From contig DATKKU010000024.1 of the NCBI GenBank assembly GCA_035542755.1, positions 1 through 13,021 on the forward strand: 13,021 bases of DNA, read 5' to 3'. Every line of letters starts with the position of its first letter. The first letter of the stretch is position 1. The DNA is from RYN-425 sp035542755. GTDB taxonomy: Bacteria > Patescibacteriota > Saccharimonadia > Saccharimonadales > UBA10212. Made by a program: the position numbers and the translations under genes. The notes under the pieces were generated by a model. It saw only the letters and a program-made list of their open reading frames with translations. It was not told where the DNA came from and did no database searches. Shown here in pieces: positions 5,589 through 12,103 of this stretch.

Positions 5589-6104
5589 ATGACTGAGAGA
5601 CTGGCCAAAGTGGCTCGGATAGAATTAGAAGCCAGCGACGGCCTGGCGCTGCGCCAGCTAGTGGAGGAAGACGCCCAAGCCTATTTTGACCTGATTGATG
5701 CCGACCGAGAACACTTTAAATACGGCGAGGAAGTCACGTCCCTTAACTACCCAGATGTACAGAGCGTGCTTGCAAGCATCAGAAGGCCGAACCCCGATAG
5801 AACAAGGTTTGGCATTTGGGACGGCGACACCATGGTTGGCAGCATTAATCTGACTACTTACTATCCGGGGGTGGCCGAAATTGGCTATTGGGTTGGTGGC
5901 CAACACACCGGTCACGGTTATGCGCGCAGAGCCATGCAGCCCTTGGTGGACTATGCGTTCAATGAACGTCAGTTTACAAGGCTTATTGCGTCGGTTGACC
6001 ACAGAAACATAGCCAGCATTAAAACTTTGCAGCGGGCTGGCTTTCAGCGGTTTGTCGGGGCGACAAAGCAAATTTACGAATTAGAAAAGGAGGAGTATGT
6101 CTAA
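5589..6104 (+). CDS. GNAT acetyltransferase, RimJ/RimL type
   Basis: This 171-aa protein has the GNAT fold: an entry strand LALRQLVEEDAQAYFDLID at 18-36, FGIWDGDTMVGSINL at 74-88, AEIGYWV at 96-102, the acetyl-CoA pyrophosphate motif Gln105-His-Thr-Gly-His-Gly110-Tyr-Ala, and the C-terminal VDHRNIASIKTLQRAGFQ at 136-153. It would transfer an acetyl group to a ribosomal-protein N-terminus or another amine. The target is not determinable. An in-frame ATG at 5526 would add 21 residues but lies upstream of the TACAAT box and encodes no conserved sequence, so ATG 5589 is preferred. Its last codons overlap a 22-codon ORF and contain that ORF's ribosome site. Confidence 0.88.
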   Translation: MTERLAKVARIELEASDGLALRQLVEEDAQAYFDLIDADREHFKYGEEVTSLNYPDVQSVLASIRRPNPDRTRFGIWDGDTMVGSINLTTYYPGVAEIGYWVGGQHTGHGYARRAMQPLVDYAFNERQFTRLIASVDHRNIASIKTLQRAGFQRFVGATKQIYELEKEEYV

Positions 6105-6165
6105 AGATAAAGGGCGAAAAGAAGTCAAAAAGCCCAAAAAAGCTAAGCAACCGCAAACACCATAA
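6097..6165 (+). CDS. 22-codon lysine-rich microprotein overlapping the GNAT 3' end
   Basis: ATG 6097 lies inside the last codons of the acetyltransferase in another frame, and the frame stops at TAA 6163-6165. AAGGAGG (6087-6093) sits 3 nt before the ATG. This is a strong site with a tight spacing, although the same bases also encode the Lys-Glu-Glu end of the GNAT protein. The peptide (MSKDKGRKEVKK then PKKAKQPQTP) is highly basic and has no hydrophobic residues apart from one Val. Similar short MSK-rich basic ORFs occur in many bacteria as unnamed proteins. It may be a nucleic-acid-binding or acetylatable peptide, but function is unknown and translation is unproven. Confidence 0.45.
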   Translation: MSKDKGRKEVKKPKKAKQPQTP

Positions 6166-6182
6166 TTTTTAGGCTTTAGCGG

Positions 6183-6188
6183 TACAAT
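6183..6188 (+). promoter_or_regulatory. TACAAT -10 box of the TSUP gene
   Basis: TACAAT ends 8 nt before ATG 6197, within the block CTTTAGCGGTACAATAA that closely repeats the GNAT promoter. The predicted leader is about 2 nt. Confidence 0.6.
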
Positions 6189-6196
6189 AAAACTCT

Positions 6197-6955
6197 ATGG
6201 ATGTGCAGACCTGGCAAATCGTTGCCGTATTTTTCTTGACGCTAGGTGCTAGCCTCTTTAGCGGTATGGCCGGCGGCGGCGGTGGTTTTATAATGCTGCC
6301 AATACTTATTGCGCTTGGCCTGTCGCCGCAGCAGGCCGTTGCTACCAACAAACTGTCGGCCTTTGGTATTGGCTTTGGCTCTATTGCCGCTTTTAGAAAA
6401 AAATCATTTGCCAACCCCAGGCTGCTGGCCTTTTTTGTGGCTATTGCTGCCATCATAAGTTTGTTTATCCCGCATATTTTTCGCCAGCTAAGCGGCAAGA
6501 GCTTTCAGATAATTTTGGGGCTTATAATCCTGGCGCTAATTCCTGTAGTGATATCCGAAAAAAGCGGGCTAGAGCAACGCGCCACCTCGCTATCTAAAAA
6601 GACTGTCGGCACGATATTAATTATCGCGGTACTTTTCCTGCAAGGATTATTCAGCGGCGGCCTAGGGTCGCTCAATAATGTGCTGCTAATCTCATTTTTT
6701 GGGTTATCGGCGCTGCAGGCTAACGCCATGCGCCGGGTTGTTACGCTGGCGCTAAACACCTTTATCGTTATCGCACTAATTGCCACGACTCACTTTATTA
6801 TTTATAAGTTTGCACTGACTGGCATGGTTGGCAGCTTCCTGGGCGGCTACTTGGGTTCGCGCATTGCCATTCAAAAGGGCGAGCAATTTGCCAAATATGC
6901 GCTGGCTGTCTTTATGCTGGTGTCGGGAACCTGGTTGCTTGTAACAGCTGGCTAA
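6197..6955 (+). CDS. TSUP (TauE/SafE) family membrane permease
   Basis: This 252-aa polytopic inner-membrane protein has the two-fold repeat of the TSUP family, whose members export or import sulfite, sulfonates or related organic anions. Repeat 1 has the signature SGMAGGGGGFIMLPIL (22-37), then GLSPQQAVATNKLSAF (41-56). Repeat 2 has FSGGLGSLNNVLLISF (152-167), then LSALQANAMRRVV (170-182). About eight hydrophobic segments can be drawn (near 5-24, 30-42, 52-66, 77-95, 102-120, 138-154, 182-203, 207-222 and a last one at 233-250). The length is normal for the family. The substrate is not readable. The promoter lies only 8 nt before the start codon. A probable separate promoter 51 nt downstream serves the MMPL gene. 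Confidence 0.88.
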   Translation: MDVQTWQIVAVFFLTLGASLFSGMAGGGGGFIMLPILIALGLSPQQAVATNKLSAFGIGFGSIAAFRKKSFANPRLLAFFVAIAAIISLFIPHIFRQLSGKSFQIILGLIILALIPVVISEKSGLEQRATSLSKKTVGTILIIAVLFLQGLFSGGLGSLNNVLLISFFGLSALQANAMRRVVTLALNTFIVIALIATTHFIIYKFALTGMVGSFLGGYLGSRIAIQKGEQFAKYALAVFMLVSGTWLLVTAG

Positions 6956-6958
6956 GAA

Positions 6959-6972
6959 GTGATGCTTATCAC
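6959..6972. promoter_or_regulatory. Inverted repeat GTGAT-gctt-ATCAC near the MMPL promoter
   Basis: This is a perfect 5-bp inverted repeat with a 4-nt centre. It lies about 21 nt upstream of the -10 hexamer, overlapping the expected -35 region, and no T-run follows it. Such placement suits a dimeric repressor or activator, but no regulator gene is nearby. Confidence 0.35.
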
Positions 6973-6990
6973 GCACCATTGATACAGGGA

Positions 6991-6999
6991 TGGTAAAAT
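6991..6999 (+). promoter_or_regulatory. Extended -10 (TGGTAAAAT) of the MMPL gene
   Basis: TGGTAAAAT fits TGnTAnnnT, and its hexamer ends 7 nt before ATG 7007. The predicted leader is about 1 nt. AAGGGG abuts the ATG with no spacing, so it cannot act as an ordinary Shine-Dalgarno. Confidence 0.6.
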
Positions 7000-7006
7000 T
7001 AAGGGG

Positions 7007-9187
7007 ATGTTTAATAAAATTGCCCGATTTTCGGTAAGATTTCGCTGGCCGATAATTATCGTTTGGATTTTGGCCGTACCAATCCTAAGCTCTACCTTAC
7101 CCAAGCTCAGTGACGTTTCTAAAAACGACAATTCACAATTCTTACCCAAAAACAGCCAAACCCAAAAAGCCTTGGATTTAGAAACCAGCTTCCAAAGTAA
7201 AGATACGTCTGACCAGGAAATACTGGTTGCGGTGCGTAGTAATGGACCGCTAACTTCTAGCGATGATGCGGCCATCAACCAAGTTATAGTCAGGGTTAAG
7301 AAGGTGGACGGCGTTAGCCAGGTGCGGGCCGTCGGCACGTCCAAAGATGGTCAAGCTCAAGAATTTTTGGTGGGCATTAGCAGCAAGGCCTTTGGGCCTG
7401 ATGCCATTAATTTAGTATCCGATATTAGAGCTCAAACAAAGACCAACGTACCAGGTCTGCAAGTGCACCTAACCGGGCAGTTGGCGCAAGCGGCGGACTC
7501 CCAGAACGCTAATAACAAAGGCAAAAACAACACCGAAATTTACAATGTAATTTTTATAATCGTTCTACTGTTGCTAGTTTTCAGGGCCGCCCTGGCGCCC
7601 CTAGTTACACTTTTACCAGCCGGTCTAGCACTAATTATTGCCCAACCGCTGATTGCCGAAAGTACTAAAATTGGCGTACAAGTTTCTTTTATTACCGAGA
7701 TTTTGCTAATTGTACTACTGCTTGGGGCTGGTACGGACTACGGTTTGTTCTTAGTATTTAGGACCCGTGAAGAACTGCGTAATGGGCTACAGCCGAAAGC
7801 TGCTGTTGTTAAGGCATTAACACGTGTTGGCGAGTCAATTACTTTCTCGGCTGCGACGGTTGCCGCGGCGCTGATGTGCTTGCTACTGGCTTCATTTGGA
7901 GTTTATAAGGGTCTTGGCCCGGCTTTGGCAATCGGCCTGGGTGTAACTCTACTGGCAGCTTTGACATTTTTACCGGCCCTATTGGCGGTGCTTGGCCGGG
8001 CGGTCTTTTGGCCGGCTAAGACCAAAGGCGTTAAAAACAAGATTGGCATATGGGGCCGGGTTGCCGACCAAGTTATCAAACGTCCCGTCGTAACCCTGGT
8101 CGTTGGTGTCAGCCTACTGCTGATACTTAGCCTGGGCATCGTAGGTTACAAAACCGCGGGCTTTAGTAACCAGAGCGCCCCAGCCAGTAGCGACTCGGCA
8201 CTTGGACAGCAGGCTTTAGCCCAACATTTCCCGGCCGCTAACGATAATCCACAGTATTTGCTAATGACCTTCAGCCAACCAGTTTGGAATAATCTGGAGG
8301 CTTTATACCAAGCCCAAAATCAACTATCGTCCTCACCGACCTTTAAAGCCATAAGCGGACCGTTTAGCATCAATGGCACTAACTTTACCCCAGCCCAGCT
8401 ACAGGCCCTGCACCAAGCCGGCGGCAATAGTCCCATCAACCAAGCCCTCAGCCAATTTATTAGTGCTGATGGCAAAACTGTTCGGTTTTATTCGGTAGCC
8501 AATACCGCAGCTAGTGGCAGTACGACGGCTGCTAACTTTACACCCCAGGTTCAAGCTGCCTTAGATAAAGCCGCGGCTACCGCCGGCGCCAAGGAAGCCC
8601 GAATTTATGGCCAAGATGCCGCGGGCTATGACATTAGCCACATTGCTAACAACGATCTTAAGCGAATCATTCCAATAGTTCTATTTATTATCGGTATAAT
8701 TCTGGCGCTATTACTGCGCAGTCTAGTGGCGCCGTGGTATCTAATTGCTAGCGTGGCTCTTAGCTACCTGGCATCCCTAGGTTTTGCAATGTTCGTTTTT
8801 GTCCATCTGCAAGGTGGCGATGGCCTAAACTTTATTCTGCCTTTTCTAATGTTTATATTCCTTATGGCGCTGGGCCAAGACTATAACATTTTGGTTATGA
8901 GCCGTATCCGTGAAGAAGCTCATAACTATAAGACCCTCCGCGAAGCCGTAACCAAAGCTATTGGTATAACTGGCACCACCGTAACATCAGCTGGCCTAGT
9001 CCTAGCCGGAACATTTACGGTCTTTGGTATAGCCGGTGGCGATAAGCAGTTCCAGGAGATTGGATTTTCTATCGCCTTTGGGATCTTACTTGATACTTTC
9101 TTTGTTCGTACTTTGCTGGTGCCTTCAATGGTAGTTATTTTGGGGCGCTGGAACTGGTGGCCCTCTAAATTATCGGCCCGCGACTAA
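7007..9187 (+). CDS. MMPL-family RND transporter
   Basis: This 726-aa MMPL transporter belongs to the proton-driven RND group that exports lipids or other hydrophobic molecules. It is built as two halves. Helix 1 is at about 14-30, an extracytoplasmic domain at 31-175, helices at 178-330, helix 7 at about 358-381, a second extracytoplasmic domain at 382-550, and helices at 551-713. Both proton-relay Asp-Tyr pairs are present in matching positions: Asp244-Tyr245 (GAGTDYGLFLVFR) and Asp625-Tyr626 (GQDYNILVMSR). FRTREE and SRIREE follow the two pairs. It lacks the long C-terminal tail of mycobacterial MmpL3. It follows the TSUP gene by 51 nt but has its own promoter, and precedes a large surface protein. 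The substrate is unknown. An envelope lipid or peptide is the likeliest class. Confidence 0.93.
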   Translation: MFNKIARFSVRFRWPIIIVWILAVPILSSTLPKLSDVSKNDNSQFLPKNSQTQKALDLETSFQSKDTSDQEILVAVRSNGPLTSSDDAAINQVIVRVKKVDGVSQVRAVGTSKDGQAQEFLVGISSKAFGPDAINLVSDIRAQTKTNVPGLQVHLTGQLAQAADSQNANNKGKNNTEIYNVIFIIVLLLLVFRAALAPLVTLLPAGLALIIAQPLIAESTKIGVQVSFITEILLIVLLLGAGTDYGLFLVFRTREELRNGLQPKAAVVKALTRVGESITFSAATVAAALMCLLLASFGVYKGLGPALAIGLGVTLLAALTFLPALLAVLGRAVFWPAKTKGVKNKIGIWGRVADQVIKRPVVTLVVGVSLLLILSLGIVGYKTAGFSNQSAPASSDSALGQQALAQHFPAANDNPQYLLMTFSQPVWNNLEALYQAQNQLSSSPTFKAISGPFSINGTNFTPAQLQALHQAGGNSPINQALSQFISADGKTVRFYSVANTAASGSTTAANFTPQVQAALDKAAATAGAKEARIYGQDAAGYDISHIANNDLKRIIPIVLFIIGIILALLLRSLVAPWYLIASVALSYLASLGFAMFVFVHLQGGDGLNFILPFLMFIFLMALGQDYNILVMSRIREEAHNYKTLREAVTKAIGITGTTVTSAGLVLAGTFTVFGIAGGDKQFQEIGFSIAFGILLDTFFVRTLLVPSMVVILGRWNWWPSKLSARD

Positions 9188-9214
9188 GTTTTGCTGGCTA
9201 GCACTAATAAACCA

Positions 9215-9243
9215 TTGGTAAAAACTGTCTTTAATCTTATAGT
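9215..9243 (+). promoter_or_regulatory. Promoter of the 598-aa surface protein gene (TTGGTA-N17-TATAGT)
   Basis: TTGGTA (9215-9220), a 17-nt spacer and TATAGT (9238-9243) form one of the best sigma70-type promoters in the window. The hexamer ends 14 nt before ATG 9258, so the leader would be about 8 nt and carries no Shine-Dalgarno. Confidence 0.65.
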
Positions 9244-9257
9244 TAAGCTAAAGAATT

Positions 9258-11054
9258 ATGGACGACATACCTCCAAAAGACGAAGCCCAGCCGCCGGACG
9301 AACAGCAAGCTAGTGCTGAGGCCAGCGATACCGAACAAACGCCAACTGACCAAGACACAGAGCCTGAAGTCTCGGCCATAAAAAAGCCTGTCCACCACCG
9401 TTTTCGCAGCTGGTACGTAGCCAAAAAGAAATGGACTATTCCGGCAACCATCCTGCTTTTTATCATTCTGCTGTTTGTTATACCCTGGACCCGCTATCAA
9501 ATATGCGGCCTGTTTTTGGAAAATGACTTTAGTATAAAAGTAGTAGACTCTACAGCTGATAAGCCGGTTAGCGGCGCTTCAGTGAGTATTGGCGGTATTT
9601 CGGCTGTGACCGATGGCAGCGGCCAGGCAACACTGCATGACGTTAAGGTCGGCGACCAAACTGTTAAGGTTGAGAAAAAGTACTATCAAAGTTTAAGCCA
9701 AACTTTCTTGGTCCCAATCTTAGATCAAAAATCGGTACCAAGCGTCCAGTTTGTGGCTACCGGGCGTCAGGTAAAAATTGACCTTAGCAACCTAATCAAC
9801 GGCCAGCCGGTTAGCGGCGCATCTATCGCCGTCGCCGATATTCAGTCCAAGACTGACAAAAATGGCCAAGCTGTGGTGGTTCTGCCGGCTAATTCCACCA
9901 GCGAGAAAGCCCAGCTCAGCGCGCCGGGTTATAACAATGCTAATGTTACTGTCGCCGTCAGCGCCAGCGAGATAAAGCAGAATGATTTTAAACTGACACC
10001 TGCTGGTAAAGTTTATTTTTTGAGTAAGCTAAGCGGCACCATAGACGTTGTTAAGACCAATTTAGACGGTACCGACCGAGAGACAGTGCTGGCCGGCACC
10101 GGCAAAGAAGACGATAGCCACACGGTGCTACTGGCCAGTCGCGATTGGCAGTACCTGGCCTTACTGGCCAATCGTGATGGTACTGCGCCGGCGCTCTATG
10201 TCATCAATACCAATGATGACAAGCTGCTAAATATGGACCAGGGCAACGCTAACTTTACCTCAATTGGCTGGTACAATCATTACTTTATTTATACGGTTGC
10301 ACGAAATGGTTACAACGCCTGGCAGCCCAATGCCTTTAGCATAAAAAGCTACAATGCCGATAACGGACAGGCTATAACGCTGGCCAATACCAATGCTAGT
10401 GGTACCAGCAATGCTGACGCCCAGTACGAAAACATCTGGGACACCCTGATTATGGGCAGTGACGTGGTTTATTCGCGTACCTGGTACAGATATCCGGGCT
10501 ATCTTGACGTTGCCGGCAAACAAAATGTCCTGGCAGCCATACGGCCGGATGGTAGTAATAACCGCCAGCTAAAATCGGTTGATGCCGGCACGTCGTACAT
10601 CGCCAACCTCAGGCTAAGTAAACCCAGAGAACTGGACTTTGGGGTTTATAGTAACGACGGCTCGGTGGCCACTACCTACTTCGTGGTTGATAAAAGCAGT
10701 AACGTTAGCCAGTCTTCCGATATCACTGACGCCAGCTTATCCCAGGAGCCTCTTACTTATTTACTGTCACCGGCTGGCAGTCAAACTTTTTGGACCGAGC
10801 CGCGTGACGGCAAAAACAGCTTGTTTATTGGTGACCAGGACGCCGGAAGCCCCAAACAAATCGCTAGCCTTAGTGATTACAATACTTACGGCTGGTACAC
10901 CGACCAATACTTACTGGTTTCTAAAAATAGCAGCGAACTATATATCATCCCGGCCAGCGGCATAAAGGACGACTCTCAAGCCATCAAAATCACGGACTAT
11001 CACAAACCGGCAGAGGACTTTTATGGCTACGGCGGGGGCTACGGCGGTTTGTAA
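9258..11054 (+). CDS. Membrane-anchored surface protein with two beta-sandwich repeats and a probable beta-propeller
   Basis: The product is 598 aa. Residues 1-40 are acidic and disordered (Asp, Glu, Gln, Pro-rich). A basic patch (KKPVHHRFRSW...KKK, 42-58) precedes one membrane helix at about 60-77, giving an N-in, C-out topology. Two related domains follow: 91-168 and 172-247, each with PVSGAS (103-108, 184-189) then TDxxGQA (118-124, 199-205). These resemble carboxypeptidase-regulatory-like/PEGA sandwiches that often bind cell wall. From about 250 to 585 runs a series of strand pairs with TNLDGTDRETVL, LASRDWQYLALL, IRPDGSNNRQL and YLLSPAGSQTFWTEP, the cadence of a TolB or DPP4-type beta-propeller. 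The C-terminus is Tyr/Gly-rich (YGYGGGYGG). There are no catalytic Ser/His motifs. A role in envelope binding or host/partner contact is an inference. It follows the MMPL gene by 70 nt. Confidence 0.8.
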   Translation: MDDIPPKDEAQPPDEQQASAEASDTEQTPTDQDTEPEVSAIKKPVHHRFRSWYVAKKKWTIPATILLFIILLFVIPWTRYQICGLFLENDFSIKVVDSTADKPVSGASVSIGGISAVTDGSGQATLHDVKVGDQTVKVEKKYYQSLSQTFLVPILDQKSVPSVQFVATGRQVKIDLSNLINGQPVSGASIAVADIQSKTDKNGQAVVVLPANSTSEKAQLSAPGYNNANVTVAVSASEIKQNDFKLTPAGKVYFLSKLSGTIDVVKTNLDGTDRETVLAGTGKEDDSHTVLLASRDWQYLALLANRDGTAPALYVINTNDDKLLNMDQGNANFTSIGWYNHYFIYTVARNGYNAWQPNAFSIKSYNADNGQAITLANTNASGTSNADAQYENIWDTLIMGSDVVYSRTWYRYPGYLDVAGKQNVLAAIRPDGSNNRQLKSVDAGTSYIANLRLSKPRELDFGVYSNDGSVATTYFVVDKSSNVSQSSDITDASLSQEPLTYLLSPAGSQTFWTEPRDGKNSLFIGDQDAGSPKQIASLSDYNTYGWYTDQYLLVSKNSSELYIIPASGIKDDSQAIKITDYHKPAEDFYGYGGGYGGL

Positions 11055-11057
11055 ACC
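11046..11057. repeat. Palindrome GGTTT-GT-AAACC over the stop codon of the surface gene
   Basis: This perfect 5-bp inverted repeat with a 2-nt centre (6 bp with C11045/G11058) covers the TAA at 11052-11054 and the -35 of the tsaC promoter. With no T-run after it, an operator is at least as likely as a terminator. Confidence 0.35.
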
Positions 11058-11077
11058 GTACCTGCATGTGCGACACT
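11049..11077 (+). promoter_or_regulatory. Promoter of tsaC (TTGTAA-N17-GACACT)
   Basis: TTGTAA (11049-11054, overlapping the previous stop codon) and GACACT (11072-11077) are 17 nt apart. The hexamer ends 7 nt before GTG 11085, again predicting a leaderless message. Confidence 0.5.
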
Positions 11078-11084
11078 TTGATTC

Positions 11085-11654
11085 GTGAGTTATATTGCCG
11101 ACGCGTTTAATGAGCAAGTGATTTCATTACTGAAAGAGGGCGGAATAGGTCTTATGCCAACCGATACCATCTACGGCCTATCTGCCATGGCCCTAGATAA
11201 GGCAGCGGTAGAGCGTATTCATAAACTGAAACAGCGTGATTCCCACAAACCGCTGATTGTTTTAATCTCTGACATACAAATGCTTAACGTGTTAAGTATT
11301 TCTCCAGCTCAGGCCAAGCCAGTTAAAAAATACTGGCCCGGTGCGCTAAGCCTGGAGTTTCAGGCTGGCGGCAGTCCGAGGTGGCTAAACCGCGGTGGAA
11401 AAACTTTTGCTATTCGCCTGCCCGATTACCCGAAACTCAGACAACTTATAAGACAAGTCGGCCCAATTGTCAGCACCAGCGCGAACCTGCAGGGTGAAGA
11501 GCCGATTGAATCTGTCGCTCAAGCCCAAAAAGTCTTTGGCAATCGTCTGGACTTTTATGTTGATGCAGGTAAACTACATAACCCGCCGTCTACGCTAGTC
11601 GTAGTACGTAATGGTAACCTGGAAGTCGTAAGACAGGGCGCTGTTAAAATATAA
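11085..11654 (+). CDS. tsaC: L-threonylcarbamoyladenylate synthase (TsaC/YrdC type)
   Basis: This enzyme makes threonylcarbamoyl-AMP from Thr, bicarbonate and ATP, the first step of t6A37 modification of ANN-decoding tRNAs. The 189-aa single-domain YrdC protein has MPTDTIYGLSA at 24-34, the KxR motif Lys49-Gln-Arg51 followed by HKPLIVL (54-60), YWPGALSL at 83-90, FAIRLPD at 108-114 and the nucleotide-binding STSAN at 130-134. It lacks the extra C-terminal Sua5 domain, so TsaC rather than full Sua5 is the better name. The start is a GTG (Met-Ser-Tyr-Ile) with a -10-like box 7 nt upstream and no ribosome site. The mazG-like gene follows 15 nt downstream. The bicarbonate substrate gives a loose link to the carbonic-anhydrase-like gene at the window start, which is probably chance. 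Confidence 0.93.
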   Translation: MSYIADAFNEQVISLLKEGGIGLMPTDTIYGLSAMALDKAAVERIHKLKQRDSHKPLIVLISDIQMLNVLSISPAQAKPVKKYWPGALSLEFQAGGSPRWLNRGGKTFAIRLPDYPKLRQLIRQVGPIVSTSANLQGEEPIESVAQAQKVFGNRLDFYVDAGKLHNPPSTLVVVRNGNLEVVRQGAVKI

Positions 11655-11658
11655 TAAG

Positions 11659-11664
11659 AAGGAG
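11659..11664 (+). promoter_or_regulatory. Shine-Dalgarno AAGGAG of the MazG gene
   Basis: AAGGAG lies 5 nt before ATG 11670, just after the tsaC stop. It shows that the second gene of the unit uses an ordinary ribosome site. Confidence 0.75.
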
Positions 11665-11669
11665 CGGCC

Positions 11670-11993
11670 ATGACGTTTAATGATTATCAAAAAAAGGCCC
11701 TAGCGACAGCGATTGACGAGGGGCACGAGCTGATGCAGCGAGCGCTAGGCATAGTTGGCGAGGCCGGTGAAATAGCCGAAAAGCTTAAAAAGTGGCACCG
11801 TGACCAGGGGGCCGACGAAAAACTGCTGGACAAGCAGGCCCTGGCCAACGAGCTAGGTGATGTACTTTGGTACGTAGCCACTTTAGCCGACTACTTGGGC
11901 TATGACCTGGAAGACATAGCCAAGTCCAATGTCAACAAATTAGCCAGCCGGGCCAGCCGCGGCAAGTTGGGCGGTAGCGGCGACAACCGGTAG
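11670..11993 (+). CDS. MazG-like nucleotide pyrophosphohydrolase
   Basis: This 107-aa single MazG domain belongs to the all-alpha NTP pyrophosphatases that hydrolyse (d)NTPs to NMP and pyrophosphate and clean the nucleotide pool. The metal-binding pattern is complete: Glu31-x-x-Glu34 (GEAGEIAEKLKK) and Glu61-x-x-Asp64 (NELGDVLWYVATLA), followed by LGYDLEDIAKSNVNKLASR at 76-94, where the conserved Asn-x-x-Lys and Arg line the active site. The family works as dimers or tetramers. It is shorter than E. coli MazG (two domains) and similar to phage and CPR versions. The C-terminal GGSGDNR tail is probably flexible. It forms a two-gene unit with tsaC, with a 15-nt gap and its own Shine-Dalgarno. 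Confidence 0.92.
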   Translation: MTFNDYQKKALATAIDEGHELMQRALGIVGEAGEIAEKLKKWHRDQGADEKLLDKQALANELGDVLWYVATLADYLGYDLEDIAKSNVNKLASRASRGKLGGSGDNR

Positions 11994-12020
11994 CCTTAAA
12001 CGGCTTAAGGTTGCTAACCT
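11994..12020. repeat. Two overlapping inverted repeats after the MazG gene
   Basis: CCTTAA-acggc-TTAAGG (11994-12010) and AGGTT-gct-AACCT (12008-12020) share the central AGG, so the two hairpins compete. Neither ends in a T-run. They lie directly after the stop codon and may be a weak terminator or an RNA end-protecting structure. Confidence 0.35.
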
Positions 12021-12039
12021 GGAACTAGGGTGTTATAAC
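12011..12039 (+). promoter_or_regulatory. Candidate promoter of the terminal gene
   Basis: TTGCTA (12011-12016) and TATAAC (12034-12039) are separated by 17 nt. Transcription would start near 12046 and give a leader of about 58 nt, unlike the leaderless pattern elsewhere in the window. Confidence 0.4.
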
Positions 12040-12103
12040 GTATTCTATCTGTTTTGATGAACCTTGAAATCCAACCGTCTTTTTGTGGAAGGGTGGTGTT
12101 GAA

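Noticed and set aside
6265..6290. GGC-repeat tract as a microsatellite
   Set aside because: It encodes the conserved glycine run of the TSUP signature, so it is explained by the protein.
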